A DNA stretch of 64,000 nucleotides from contig CM082595.2 in NCBI GenBank assembly GCA_040954595.2, forward strand, positions 248,001-312,000, in the 5' to 3' direction. Made by a program: the position numbers and the translations under genes. Positions within the stretch are counted from its first letter, which is position 1; the number at the start of each line of letters is the position of its first letter. Source of the stretch: Balanoglossus misakiensis (taxonomy: Eukaryota; Hemichordata). Positions 1 to 14,923 of this stretch are shown here, in pieces. The notes below the pieces were generated by a model. The model was not told the DNA's origin and did no database searches. It was given only the letters and a program-made list of their open reading frames with translations.

Positions 1-3000
1 GTTTTTTTACACATTTTATATCACCCATTTTTAATATTTTACCAGTGATTAACCCTCACACTTTCGTAATCTCCTTTTGGAGAATGGAAAGTTTTTTTAC
101 ACATTTTATATTACCCATTTTTAATATTTTACCAGTGATTAACCCTCACACTTTCCTAATCTCCTTTTGGAGAATGGAAAGTTTTTTTACACATTTTATA
201 TCACCCATTATTAATATTTTACCAGTGATTAACCCTCACACTTTCCTAATCTCCTTTGGGAGAAGGGAAAGTTTATTTACACATTTTATATCACCCATTA
301 TTAATATTTTACCAATGATTAACCCTCACACTTTCCTAATCTCCTTTGGGAGAAGGGAAAGTTTTTTTACACATTTTATATCACCCATTATTAATATTTT
401 ACCAGTGATTAACCCTCACACTTTCGTAATCTCCTTTTGGAGAATGGAAAGTTTTTTTACACATTTTATATCACCCATTATTAATATTTTACCAATGATT
501 AACCCTCACACTTTCCTAATCTCCTTTGGGAGAAGGGAAAGTTTTTTTACACATTTTATATAACCCATTATTAATATTTTACCAATGATTAACCCTCAGA
601 CTTTCCTAATCTCCTTTGGGAGAAGGGAAAGTTTTTTTACACATTTTATATTACCCATTATTAATATTTTACCAATGATTAACCCTCACACTTTCCTAAT
701 CTCCTTTGGGAGAAGGGAAAGTTTTTTTACACATTTTATATAACCCATTATTAATATTTTACCAATGATTAACCCTCAGACTTTCCTAATCTCCTTTGGG
801 AGAAGGGAAAGTTTTTTTACACATTTTATATTACCCATTATTAATATTTTACCAATGATTAACCCTCACACTTTCCTAATCTCCTTTGGGAGAAGGGAAA
901 GTTTTTTTACACATTTTATATTACCCATTATTAATATTTTACCAATGATTAACCCTCACACTTTCGTAATCTCCTTTTGGAGAATGGAAAGTTTTTTTAC
1001 ACATTTTATATTACCCATTATTAATATTTTACCAGTGATTAACCCTCACACTTTCCTAATCTCCTTTGGGAGAAGGGAAAGTTTTTTTACACATTTTATA
1101 TTACCCATTATTAATATTTTACCAGTGATTAACCCTCAGACTTTCCTAATCTCCTTTGGGAGAAGGGAAAGTTTTTTTACACATTTTATATCACCCATTA
1201 TTAATATTTTACCAATGATTAACCCTCACACTTTCCTAATCTCCTTTGGGAGAAGGGAAAGTTTTTTTACACATTTTATATCACCCATTATTAATATTTT
1301 ACCAATGATTAACCCTCACACTTTCCTAATCTCCTTTGGGAGAAGGGAAAGTTTTTTTACACATTTTATATTACCCATTATTAATATTTTACCAATGATT
1401 AACCCTCACACTTTCCTAATCTCCTTTGGGAGAAGGGAAAGTTTTTTTTACACATTTTATATTACCCATTATTAATATTTTACCAATGATTAACCCTCAC
1501 ACTTTCCTAATCTCCTTTGGGAGAAGGGACAGTTTTTTTACACATTTTATATAACCCATTATTAATATTTTACCAGTGATTAACCCTTAAACTTTCCTAA
1601 TCTCCTTTGGGAGAAGGGAAAGTTTATTGACACATTTTATATTACCCATTATTAATATTTTACCAGTGATTAACCCTCACACTTTCCTAATCTCCTTTGG
1701 GAGAAGGGAAAGTTTATTGACACATTTTATAATACCCATTATTAATATTTTACCAGTGATTAACCCTCACACTTTCCTAATCTCCTTTGGGAGAAGGGAA
1801 AGTTTTTTTACACATTTTATATCACCCATTATTAATATTTTACCAGTGATTAACCCTCACACTTTCCTAATCTCCTTTGGGAGAAGGGAAAGTTTTTTTA
1901 CACATTTTATATCACCCATTATTAATATTTTACCAGTGATTAACCCTCACACTTTCCTAATCTCCTTTGGGAGAAGGGAAAGTTTTTTTACACATTTTAT
2001 ATCACCCATTATTAATATTTTACCAGTGATTAACCCTCACACTTTCCTAATCTCCTTTGGGAGAAGGGAAAGTTTTTTTACACATTTTATATCACCCATT
2101 ATTAATATTTTACCAGTGATTAACCCTCACACTTTCCTAATCTCCTTTGGGAGAAGGGAAAGTTTTTTTACACATTTTATATCACCCATTATTAATATTT
2201 TACCAATGATTAACCCTCAGACTTTCCTAATCTCCTTTGGGAGAAGGGAAAGTTTTTTTACACATTTTATATTACCCATTATTAATATTTTACCAATGAT
2301 TAACCCTCAGACTTTCCTAATCTCCTTTGGGAGAAGGGAAAGTTTTTTTACACATTTTATATCACCCATTATTAATATTTTACCAGTGATTAACCCTCAC
2401 ACTTTCCTAATCTCCTTTGGGAGAAGGGAAAGTTTTTTTACACATTTTATATCACCCATTATTAATATTTTACCAGTGATTAACCCTCACACTTTCCTAA
2501 TCTCCTTTGGGAGAAGGGAAAGTTTTTTTACACATTTTATATCACCCATTATTAATATTTTACCAGTGATTAACCCTCACACTTTCCTTATCTCCTTTGG
2601 GAGAAGGGAAAGTTTTTTTACACATTTTATATCACCCATTATTAATATTTTACCAGTGATTAACCCTCACACTTTCCTAATCTCCTTTGGGAGAAGGGAA
2701 AGTTTTTTTACACATTTTATATCACCCATTATTAATATTTTACCAGTGATTAACCCTCACACTTTCCTAATCTCCTTTGGGAGAAGGGAAAGTTTATTTA
2801 CACATTTTATATCACCCATTTTTAATATTTTACCAATGATTAACCCTCACACTTTCCTAATCTCCTTTGGGAGAAGGGAAAGTTTTTTTACACATTTTAT
2901 ATCACCCATTTTTAATATTTTACCAATGATTAACCCTCACACTTTCCTAATCTCCTTTGGGAGAAGGGAAAGTTTTTTTTACACATTTTATATCACCCAT

Positions 3001-6000
3001 TATTAATATTTTACCAATGATTAACCCTCACACTTTCCTAATCTCCTTTGGGAGAAGGGAAAGTTTTTTTTACACATTTTATATCACCCATTTTTAATAT
3101 TTTACCAATGATTAACCCTCACACTTTCCTAATCTCCTTTGGGAGAAGGGAAAGTTTTTTTTACACATTTTATATCACCCATTATTAATATTTTACCAAT
3201 GATTAACCCTCACACTTTCCTAATCTCCTTTGGGAGAAGGGAAAGTTTATTTACACATTTTATATCACCCATTATTAATATTTTACCAGTGATTAACCCT
3301 CACACTTTCCTAATCTCCTTTGGGAGAAGGGAAAGTTTATTTACACATTTTATATCACCCATTATTAATATTTTACCAGTGATTAACCCTCACACTTTCC
3401 TAATCTCCTTTGGGAGAAGGGAAAGTTTATTTACACATTTTATATCACCCATTATTAATATTTTACCAGTGATTAACCCTCACACTTTCCTAATCTCCTT
3501 TGGGAGAAGGGAAAGTTTATTTACACATTTTATATCACCCATTATTAATATTTTACCAGTGATTAACCCTCACACTTTCCTAATCTCCTTTGGGAGAAGG
3601 GAAAGTTTATTTACACATTTTATATCACCCATTATTAATATTTTACCAGTGATTAACCCTCACACTTTCCTAATCTCCTTTGGGAGAAGGGAAAGTTTAT
3701 TTACACATTTTATATCACCCATTATTAATATTTTACCAGTGATTAACCCTCACACTTTCCTAATCTCCTTTGGGAGAAGGGAAAGTTTATTTACACATTT
3801 TATATCACCCATTATTAATATTTTACCAGTGATTAACCCTCACACTTTCCTAATCTCCTTTGGGAGAAGGGAAAGTTTATTTACACATTTTATATCACCC
3901 ATTATTAATATTTTACCAGTGATTAACCCTCACACTTTCCTAATCTCCTTTGGGAGAAGGGAAAGTTTTTTTACACATTTTATATCACCCATTATTAATA
4001 TTTTACCAGTGATTAACCCTCACACTTTCCTAATCTCCTTTGGGAGAAGGGAAAGTTTATTTACACATTTTATATCACCCATTATTAATATTTTACCAGT
4101 GATTAACCCTCACACTTTCCTAATCTCCTTTGGGAGAAGGGAAAGTTTATTTACACATTTTATATCACCCATTATTAATATTTTACCAGTGATTAACCCT
4201 CACACTTTCCTAATCTCCTTTGGGAGAAGGGAAAGTTTATTTACACATTTTATATCACCCATTATTAATATTTTACCAGTGATTAACCCTCACACTTTCC
4301 TAATCTCCTTTGGGAGAAGGGAAAGTTTATTTACACATTTTATATCACCCATTATTAATATTTTACCAGTGATTAACCCTCACACTTTCCTAATCTCCTT
4401 TGGGAGAAGGGAAAGTTTTTTTACACATTTTATATCACCCATTATTAATATTTTACCAGTGATTAACCCTCACACTTTCCTAATCTCCTTTGGGAGAAGG
4501 GAAAGTTTATTTACACATTTTATATCACCCATTATTAATATTTTACCAGTGATTAACCCTCACACTTTCCTAATCTCCTTTGGGAGAAGGGAAAGTTTTT
4601 TTACACATTTTATATCACCCATTATTAATATTTTACCAGTGATTAACCCTCACACTTTCCTAATCTCCTTTGGGAGAAGGGAAAGTTTTTTTACACATTT
4701 TATATCACCCATTATTAATATTTTACCAGTGATTAACCCTCACACTTTCCTAATCTCCTTTGGGAGAAGGGAAAGTTTTTTTACACATTTTATATCACCC
4801 ATTTTTAATATTTTACCAATGATTAACCCTCACACTTTCCTAATCTCCTTTGGGAGAAGGGAAAGTTTTTTTACACATTTTATATCACCCATTTTTAATA
4901 TTTTACCAATGATTAACCCTCACACTTTCCTAATCTCCTTTGGGAGAAGGGAAAGTTTTTTTTACACATTTTATATCACCCATTATTAATATTTTACCAA
5001 TGATTAACCCTCACACTTTCCTAATCTCCTTTGGGAGAAGGGAAAGTTTTTTTTACACATTTTATATCACCCATTTTTAATATTTTACCAATGATTAACC
5101 CTCACACTTTCCTAATCTCCTTTGGGAGAAGGGAAAGTTTTTTTTACACATTTTATATCACCCATTTTTAATATTTTACCAGTGATTAACCCTCACACTT
5201 TCCTAATCTCCTTTGGGAGAAGGGAAAGTTTTTTTACACATTTTATATCACCCATTATTAATATTTTACCAGTGATTAACCCTCACACTTTCCTAATCTC
5301 CTTTGGGAGAAGGGAAAGTTTTTTTTACACATTTTATATCACCCATTATTAATATTTTACCAGTGATTAACCCTCACACTTTCCTAATCTCCTTTGGGAG
5401 AAGGGAAAGTTTTTTTACACATTTTATATCACCCATTATTAATATTTTACCAGTGATTAACCCTCACACTTTCCTAATCTCCTTTGGGAGAAGGGAAAGT
5501 TTTTTACACATTTTATATCACCCATTATTAATATTTTACCAGTGATTAACCCTCACACTTTCCTAATCTCCTTTGGGAGAAGGGAAAGTTTTTTTACACA
5601 TTTTATATCACCCATTATTAATATTTTACCAGTGATTAACCCTCACACTTTCCTAATCTCCTTTGGGAGAAGGGAAAGTTTTTTTACACATTTTATATCA
5701 CCCATTATTAATATTTTACCAGTGATTAACCCTCACACTTTCCTAATCTCCTTTGGGAGAAGGGAAAGTTTTTTTACACATTTTATATCACCCATTATTA
5801 ATATTTTACCAGTGATTAACCCTCACACTTTCCTTATCTCCTTTGGGAGAAGGGAAAGTTTTTTTACACATTTTATATCACCCATTATTAATATTTTACC
5901 AGTGATTAACCCTCACACTTTCCTAATCTCCTTTGGGAGAAGGGAAAGTTTTTTTACACATTTTATATCACCCATTATTAATATTTTACCAGTGATTAAC

Positions 6001-9000
6001 CCTCACACTTTCCTAATCTCCTTTGGGAGAAGGGAAAGTTTTTTTACACATTTTATATCACCCATTTTTAATATTTTACCAATGATTAACCCTCACACTT
6101 TCCTAATCTCCTTTGGGAGAAGGGAAAGTTTTTTTACACATTTTATATCACCCATTTTTAATATTTTACCAATGATTAACCCTCACACTTTCCTAATCTC
6201 CTTTGGGAGAAGGGAAAGTTTTTTTACACATTTTATATCACCCATTTTTAATATTTTACCAATGATTAACCCTCACACTTTCCTAATCTCCTTTGGGAGA
6301 AGGGAAAGTTTTTTTACACATTTTATATCACCCATTTTTAATATTTTACCAATGATTAACCCTCACACTTTCCTAATCTCCTTTGGGAGAAGGGAAAGTT
6401 TTTTTTACACATTTTATATCACCCATTTTTAATATTTTACCAATGATTAACCCTCACACTTTCCTAATCTCCTTTGGGAGAAGGGAAAGTTTTTTTTACA
6501 CATTTTATATCACCCATTTTTAATATTTTACCAATGATTAACCCTCACACTTTCCTAATCTCCTTTGGGAGAAGGGAAAGTTTTTTTTACACATTTTATA
6601 TCACCCATTATTAATATTTTACCAGTGATTAACCCTCACACTTTCCTAATCTCCTTTGGGAGAAGGGAAAGTTTATTTACACATTTTATATCACCCATTA
6701 TTAATATTTTACCAGTGATTAACCCTCACACTTTCCTAATCTCCTTTGGGAGAAGGGAAAGTTTATTTACACATTTTATATCACCCATTATTAATATTTT
6801 ACCAGTGATTAACCCTCACACTTTCCTAATCTCCTTTGGGAGAAGGGAAAGTTTATTTACACATTTTATATCACCCATTATTAATATTTTACCAGTGATT
6901 AACCCTCACACTTTCCTAATCTCCTTTGGGAGAAGGGAAAGTTTATTTACACATTTTATATCACCCATTATTAATATTTTACCAGTGATTAACCCTCACA
7001 CTTTCCTAATCTCCTTTGGGAGAAGGGAAAGTTTATTTACACATTTTATATCACCCATTATTAATATTTTACCAGTGATTAACCCTCACACTTTCCTAAT
7101 CTCCTTTGGGAGAAGGGAAAGTTTATTTACACATTTTATATCACCCATTATTAATATTTTACCAGTGATTAACCCTCACACTTTCCTAATCTCCTTTGGG
7201 AGAAGGGAAAGTTTATTTACACATTTTATATCACCCATTATTAATATTTTACCAGTGATTAACCCTCACACTTTCCTAATCTCCTTTGGGAGAAGGGAAA
7301 GTTTATTTACACATTTTATATCACCCATTATTAATATTTTACCAGTGATTAACCCTCACACTTTCCTAATCTCCTTTGGGAGAAGGGAAAGTTTTTTTTA
7401 CACATTTTATATCACCCATTATTAATATTTTACCAGTGATTAACCCTCACACTTTCCTAATCTCCTTTGGGAGAAGGGAAAGTTTATTTACACATTTTAT
7501 ATCACCCATTATTAATATTTTACCAGTGATTAACCCTCACACTTTCCTAATCTCCTTTGGGAGAAGGGAAAGTTTATTTACACATTTTATATCACCCATT
7601 ATTAATATTTTACCAGTGATTAACCCTCACACTTTCCTAATCTCCTTTGGGAGAAGGGAAAGTTTTTTTACACATTTTATATCACCCATTATTAATATTT
7701 TACCAGTGATTAACCCTCACACTTTCCTAATCTCCTTTGGGAGAAGGGAAAGTTTTTTTACACATTTTATATCACCCATTATTAATATTTTACCAGTGAT
7801 TAACCCTCACACTTTCCTAATCTCCTTTGGGAGAAGGGAAAGTTTTTTTACACATTTTATATCACCCATTATTAATATTTTACCAGTGATTAACCCTCAC
7901 ACTTTCCTAATCTCCTTTGGGAGAAGGGAAAGTTTTTTTACACATTTTATATCACCCATTTTTAATATTTTACCAATGATTAACCCTCACACTTTCCTAA
8001 TCTCCTTTGGGAGAAGGGAAAGTTTTTTTACACATTTTATATCACCCATTTTTAATATTTTACCAATGATTAACCCTCACACTTTCCTAATCTCCTTTGG
8101 GAGAAGGGAAAGTTTTTTTACACATTTTATATCACCCATTTTTAATATTTTACCAATGATTAACCCTCACACTTTCCTAATCTCCTTTGGGAGAAGGGAA
8201 AGTTTTTTTTACACATTTTATATCACCCATTATTAATATTTTACCAATGATTAACCCTCACACTTTCCTAATCTCCTTTGGGAGAAGGGAAAGTTTTTTT
8301 TACACATTTTATATCACCCATTTTTAATATTTTACCAATGATTAACCCTCACACTTTCCTAATCTCCTTTGGGAGAAGGGAAAGTTTTTTTTACACATTT
8401 TATATCACCCATTTTTAATATTTTACCAATGATTAACCCTCACACTTTCCTAATCTCCTTTGGGAGAAGGGAAAGTTTTTTTACACATTTTATATCACCC
8501 ATTATTAATATTTTACCAGTGATTAACCCTCACACTTTCCTAATCTCCTTTGGGAGAAGGGAAAGTTTTTTTTACACATTTTATATCACCCATTATTAAT
8601 ATTTTACCAGTGATTAACCCTCACACTTTCCTAATCTCCTTTGGGAGAAGGGAAAGTTTTTTTTACACATTTTATATCACCCATTATTAATATTTTACCA
8701 GTGATTAACCCTCACACTTTCCTAATCTCCTTTGGGAGAAGGGAAAGTTTATTTACACATTTTATATCACCCATTATTAATATTTTACCAGTGATTAACC
8801 CTCACACTTTCCTAATCTCCTTTGGGAGAAGGGAAAGTTTATTTACACATTTTATATCACCCATTATTAATATTTTACCAGTGATTAACCCTCACACTTT
8901 CCTAATCTCCTTTGGGAGAAGGGAAAGTTTATTTACACATTTTATATCACCCATTATTAATATTTTACCAGTGATTAACCCTCACACTTTCCTAATCTCC

Positions 9001-12000
9001 TTTGGGAGAAGGGAAAGTTTATTTACACATTTTATATCACCCATTATTAATATTTTACCAGTGATTAACCCTCACACTTTCCTAATCTCCTTTGGGAGAA
9101 GGGAAAGTTTTTTTTACACATTTTATATCACCCATTATTAATATTTTACCAATGATTAACCCTCACACTTTCCTAATCTCCTTTGGGAGAAGGGAAAGTT
9201 TATTTACACATTTTATATCACCCATTATTAATATTTTACCAGTGATTAACCCTCACACTTTCCTAATCTCCTTTGGGAGAAGGGAAAGTTTTTTTACACA
9301 TTTTATATCACCCATTATTAATATTTTACCAGTGATTAACCCTCACACTTTCCTAATCTCCTTTGGGAGAAGGGAAAGTTTTTTTACACATTTTATATCA
9401 CCCATTATTAATATTTTACCAGTGATTAACCCTCACACTTTCCTAATCTCCTTTGGGAGAAGGGAAAGTTTATTTACACATTTTATATCACCCATTATTA
9501 ATATTTTACCAGTGATTAACCCTCACACTTTCCTAATCTCCTTTGGGAGAAGGGAAAGTTTTTTTACACATTTTATATCACCCATTATTAATATTTTACC
9601 AGTGATTAACCCTCACACTTTCCTAATCTCCTTTGGGAGAAGGGAAAGTTTTTTTACACATTTTATATCACCCATTATTAATATTTTACCAGTGATTAAC
9701 CCTCACACTTTCCTAATCTCCTTTGGGAGAAGGGAAAGTTTATTTACACATTTTATATCACCCATTATTAATATTTTACCAGTGATTAACCCTCACACTT
9801 TCCTAATCTCCTTTGGGAGAAGGGAAAGTTTTTTTACACATTTTATATCACCCATTTTTAATATTTTACCAATGATTAACCCTCACACTTTCCTAATCTC
9901 CTTTGGGAGAAGGGAAAGTTTTTTTACACATTTTATATCACCCATTTTTAATATTTTACCAATGATTAACCCTCACACTTTCCTAATCTCCTTTGGGAGA
10001 AGGGAAAGTTTTTTTACACATTTTATATCACCCATTTTTAATATTTTACCAATGATTAACCCTCACACTTTCCTAATCTCCTTTGGGAGAAGGGAAAGTT
10101 TTTTTACACATTTTATATCACCCATTTTTAATATTTTACCAATGATTAACCCTCACACTTTCCTAATCTCCTTTGGGAGAAGGGAAAGTTTTTTTACACA
10201 TTTTATATCACCCATTTTTAATATTTTACCAATGATTAACCCTCACACTTTCCTAATCTCCTTTGGGAGAAGGGAAAGTTTTTTTACACATTTTATATCA
10301 CCCATTTTTAATATTTTACCAATGATTAACCCTCACACTTTCCTAATCTCCTTTGGGAGAAGGGAAAGTTTTTTTTACACATTTTATATCACCCATTATT
10401 AATATTTTACCAATGATTAACCCTCACACTTTCCTAATCTCCTTTGGGAGAAGGGAAAGTTTTTTTTACACATTTTATATCACCCATTTTTAATATTTTA
10501 CCAATGATTAACCCTCACACTTTCCTAATCTCCTTTGGGAGAAGGGAAAGTTTTTTTACACATTTTATATCACCCATTTTTAATATTTTACCAATGATTA
10601 ACCCTCACACTTTCCTAATCTCCTTTGGGAGAAGGGAAAGTTTTTTTACACATTTTATATCACCCATTATTAATATTTTACCAATGATTAACCCTCACAC
10701 TTTCCTAATCTCCTTTGGGAGAAGGGAAAGTTTATTTACACATTTTATATCACCCATTATTAATATTTTACCAATGATTAACCCTCACACTTTCCTAATC
10801 TCCTTTGGGAGAAGGGAAAGTTTTTTTACACATTTTATATCACCCATTTTTAATATTTTACCAATGATTAACCCTCACACTTTCCTAATCTCCTTTGGGA
10901 GAAGGGAAAGTTTTTTTACACATTTTATATCACCCATTTTTAATAATTTACCAATGATTAACCCTCACACTTTCCTAATCTCCTTTGGGAGAAGGGAAAG
11001 TTTTTTTACACATTTTATATCACCCATTATTAATATTTTACCAATGATTAACCCTCACACTTTCCTAATCTCCTTTGGGAGAAGGGAAAGTTTTTTTACA
11101 CATTTTATATCACCCATTATTAATATTTTACCAATGATTAACCCTCACACTTTCCTAATCTCCTTTGGGAGAAGGCAAAGTTTATTTACACATTTTATAT
11201 TACCCATTATTAATATTTTACCAATGATTAACCCTCACACTTTCCTAATCTCCTTTGGGAGAAGGCAAAGTTTATTTACACATTTTATATTACCCATTAT
11301 TAATATTTTACCAATGATTAACCCTCACACTTTCCTAATCTCCTTTGGGAGAAGGCAAAGTTTATTTACACATTTTATATTACCCATTATTAATATTTTA
11401 CCAATGATTAACCCTCACACTTTCCAAATCTCCTTTGGGAGAAGGCAAAGTTTATTTACACATTTTATATTACCCATTATTAATTTTTTACCAATGATTA
11501 ACCCTCAAACTTTCCTAATCTCCTTTGGGAGAAGGCAAAGTTTATTTACACATTTTATATTACCCATTATTAATTTTTTACCAATGATTAACCCTCACAC
11601 TTTCCTAATCTCCTTTGGGAGAAGGGAAAGTTTTTTTACACATTTTATATTACCCATTATTAATTTTTTACCAATGATTAACCCTCACACTTTCCTCATC
11701 TCCTTTGGGAGAAGGGAAAGTTAATTTACACATTTTATATTACCCATTTTTAATATTTTACCAATGATTAACCCTCACACTTTCCTAATCTCCTTTGGGA
11801 GAAGGGAAAGTTTATTTACACATTTTATATTACCCATTATTAATTTTTTACCAATGATTAACCCTCACACTTTCCTAATCTCCTTTGGGAGAAGGGAAAG
11901 TTTTTTTACACATTTTATATTACCCATTATTAATATTTTACCAATGATTAACCCTCACACTTTCCTAATCTCCTTTGGGAGAAGGGAAAGTTTATTTACA

Positions 12001-14760
12001 CATTTTATATTACCCATTTTTAATATTTTACCAATGATTAACCCTCACACTTTCCTAATCTCCTTTGGGAGAAGGGAAAGTTTATTTACACATTTTATAT
12101 TACCCATTTTTAATATTTTACCAATGATTAACCCTCACACTTTCCTAATCTCCTTTGGGAGAAGGGAAAGTTTTTTTACACATTTTATATTACCCATTTT
12201 TAATATTTTACCAATGATTAACCCTCACACTTTCCTAATCTCCTTTGGGAGAAGGGAAAGTTTTTTTACACATTTTATATTACCCATTATTAATATTTTA
12301 CCAATGATTAACCCTCACACTTTCCTAATCTCCTTTGGGAGAAGGGAAAGTTTATTTACACATTTTATATAACCCATTTTTAATATTTTACCAATGATTA
12401 ACCCTCACACTTTCCTAATCTCCTTTGGGAGAAGGGAAAGTTTTTTTACACATTTTGTGTTACCCATCTCCTTTGGGAGAAGGGAAAGTTTTTTTACACA
12501 TTTTGTATTACCCATTATTAATATTTTACCAATGATTAACCCTCACACTTTCCTAATCTCCTTTGGGAGAAGGGAAAGTTTTTTTACACATTTTATATTA
12601 CCCATTTTCAATAATTTACCCAATCTTAACCCAACACACTTTCCTAATCTCCTTTGGGAGAAGGGAAAGTTTATTTACACATTTTATATTACCCATTTTT
12701 AATATTTTACCAATGATTAACCCTCACACTTTCCTAATCTCCTTTGGGAGAAGGGAAAGTTTTTTTACACATTTTATATTACCCATTATTAATATTTTAC
12801 CAATGATTAACCCTCACACTTTCCTAATCTCCTTTGGGAGAAGGGAAAGTTTATTTACACATTTTATATAACCCATTTTTAATATTTTACCAATGATTAA
12901 CCCTCACACTTTCCTAATCTCCTTTGGGAGAAGGGAAAGTTTTTTTACACATTTTGTATTACCCATTATTAATATTTTACCAATGATTAACCCTCACACT
13001 TTCCTTATCTCCTTTGGGAGAAGGGAAAGTTTTTTTACACATTTTGTATTACCCATTATTAATATTTTACCAATGATTAACCCTCACACTTTCCTAATCT
13101 CCTTTGGGAGAAGGGAAAGTTTATTTACACATTTTATATTACCCATTATTAATATTTTACCAATGATTAACCCTTAAACTTTCCTAATCTCCTTTGGGAG
13201 AAGGGAAAGTTTATTTACACATTTTATATTACCCATTATTAATTTTTTACCAATGATTAACCCTCACACTTTCCTAATCTCCTTTGGGAGAAGGGAAAGT
13301 TTATTTACACATTTTATATTACCCATTATTAATTTTTTACCAATGATTAACCCTCACACTTTCCTAATCTCCTTTGGGAGAAGGGAAAGTTTTTTTACAC
13401 ATTTTATATTACCCATTATTAATATTTTACCAATGATTAACCCTCACACTTTCCTAATCTCCTTTGGGAGAAGGGAAAGTTTTTTTACACATTTTATATT
13501 ACCCATTATTAATATTTTACCAATGATTAACCCTCACACTTTCCTAATCTCCTTTGGGAGAAGGGAAAGTTTTTTTACACATTTTATATTACCCATTATT
13601 AATATTTTACCAATGATTAACCCTCACACTTTCCTAATCTCCTTTGGGAGAAGGGAAAGTTTTTTTACACATTTTATATTACCCATTATTAATATTTTAC
13701 CAATGATTAACCCTCACACTTTCCTAATCTCCTTTGGGAGAAGGGAAAGTTTTTTTTACACATTTTATATTACCCATTATTAATATTTTACCAATGATTA
13801 ACCCTCACACTTTCCTAATCTCCTTTGGGAGAAGGGAAAGTTTATTTACACATTTTATATAACCCATTTTCAATAATTTACCCATTCTTAACCCAACACA
13901 CTTTCCTAATCTCCTTTGGGAGAAGGGAAAGTTTATTTACACATTTTATATTACCCATTATTAATATTTTACCGATGATTAACCCTTAAACTTTCCTAAT
14001 CTCCTTTGGGAGAAGGGAAAGTTTATTTACACATTTTATATTACCCATTATTAATTTTTTACCAATGATTAACCCTCACACTTTCCTAATCTCCTTTGGG
14101 AGAAGGGAAAGTTTTTTTACACATTTTATATTACCCATTATTAATATTTTACCAATGATTAACCCTCACACTTTCCTAATCTCCTTTGGGAGAAGGGAAA
14201 GTTTTTTTACACATTTTATATTACCCATTATTAATATTTTACCAATGATTAACCCTCACACTTTCCTAATCTCCTTTTTGAGAAGGGAAAGTTTTTTTAC
14301 ACATTTTATATTACCCATTATTAATATTTTACCAATGATTAACCCTCACACTTTCCTAATCTCCTTTGGGAGAAGGGAAAGTTTTTTTACACATTTTATA
14401 TTACCCATTATTAATATTTTACCAATGATTAACCCTCACACTTTCCTAATCTCCTTTGGGAGAAGGGAAAGTTTTTTTACACATTTTATATTACCCATTA
14501 TTAATATTTTACCAATGATTAACCCTCACACTTTCCTAATCTCCTTTGGGAGAAGGGAAAGTTTTTTTACACATTTTATATTACCCATTATTAATATTTT
14601 ACCAATGATTAACCCTCACACTTTCCTAATCTCCTTTGGGAGAAGGGAAAGTTTATTTACACATTTTATATAACCCATTTTCAATAATTTACCCATTCTT
14701 AACCCAACACACTTTCCTAATCTCCTTTGGGAGAAGGGAAAGTTTATTTACACATTTTAT
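1..14760. repeat. Satellite-like tandem array, 90-bp unit, about 164 copies
   Basis: A 90-bp unit repeats head to tail from the first base to about 14,760, where the last unit breaks off after its CACATTTTAT segment. The left end lies outside the window. Units differ at a few diagnostic sites: TTTTTTT or TTTATTT after the leading G, CCCATTATT or CCCATTTTT, ACCAGTGATT or ACCAATGATT, TATCACCC, TATTACCC or TATAACCC. Some units are 91 bp through an eighth T. Each unit contains an imperfect inverted repeat, ACTTTCC..TCTCC-TTTG-GGAGA..GGAAAGT, able to form a hairpin across the unit junction. One frame has no stop, giving ORFs of a 30-residue repeat. These are periodicity artefacts: the 91-bp units shift the frame repeatedly with no compensation, and no splice or promoter context belongs to them. 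Units between about 1.7 and 11 kb are nearly identical; the edges are more divergent. Confidence 0.97.
12446..12520. repeat. Truncated satellite unit
   Basis: Inside the array one unit jumps from its TTACCCAT segment directly to TCTCCTTTGGGAGAAGG, losing about 50 bp (the TATTAATATT..CTTTCCTAA half). Flanking units are full length. This looks like a simple internal deletion, and both neighbours carry the otherwise rare TTTTGTGT or TTTTGTAT variant. Confidence 0.85.
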
Positions 14761-14804
14761 AAAACCTCCTCAATGCGACTTCTACTTGTAATTAAAACTG
14801 TGGA

Positions 14805-14923
14805 CCAATCAGAAGATCGAATTATGTCACATGTAGTTGCCTACCTCTGATTGGTTGAAACCCATATGCAGAGACCATGACGTCATCACCGCCGAGAGTT
14901 GCTTCTCAAGTTGGCGCCATCTT
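14805..14923 (+). promoter_or_regulatory. Promoter-like cluster: two CCAAT boxes, CRE, YY1-like site
   Basis: CCAAT lies at 14,805-14,809 and its reverse ATTGG at 14,850-14,854. A perfect palindromic CRE, TGACGTCA, lies at 14,878-14,885. CGCCATCTT (a YY1-type site on the minus strand) lies at 14,915-14,923. The cluster starts only 45 bp after the satellite ends. It could drive the methyltransferase at 17 kb or an unseen transcript; orientation is a guess. Confidence 0.5.

Noticed and set aside
45-14673. Long plus-strand open frames (up to 616 codons) of a 30-residue repeat INPHTFLISFGRRES..
   Set aside because: They follow from a 90-bp unit with one stop-free frame. Frames shift at each 91-bp unit without compensation, and there is no start, splice or promoter context.
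1-14760. CRISPR-like direct repeats
   Set aside because: Units are contiguous with no unique spacers, and the window is eukaryotic.
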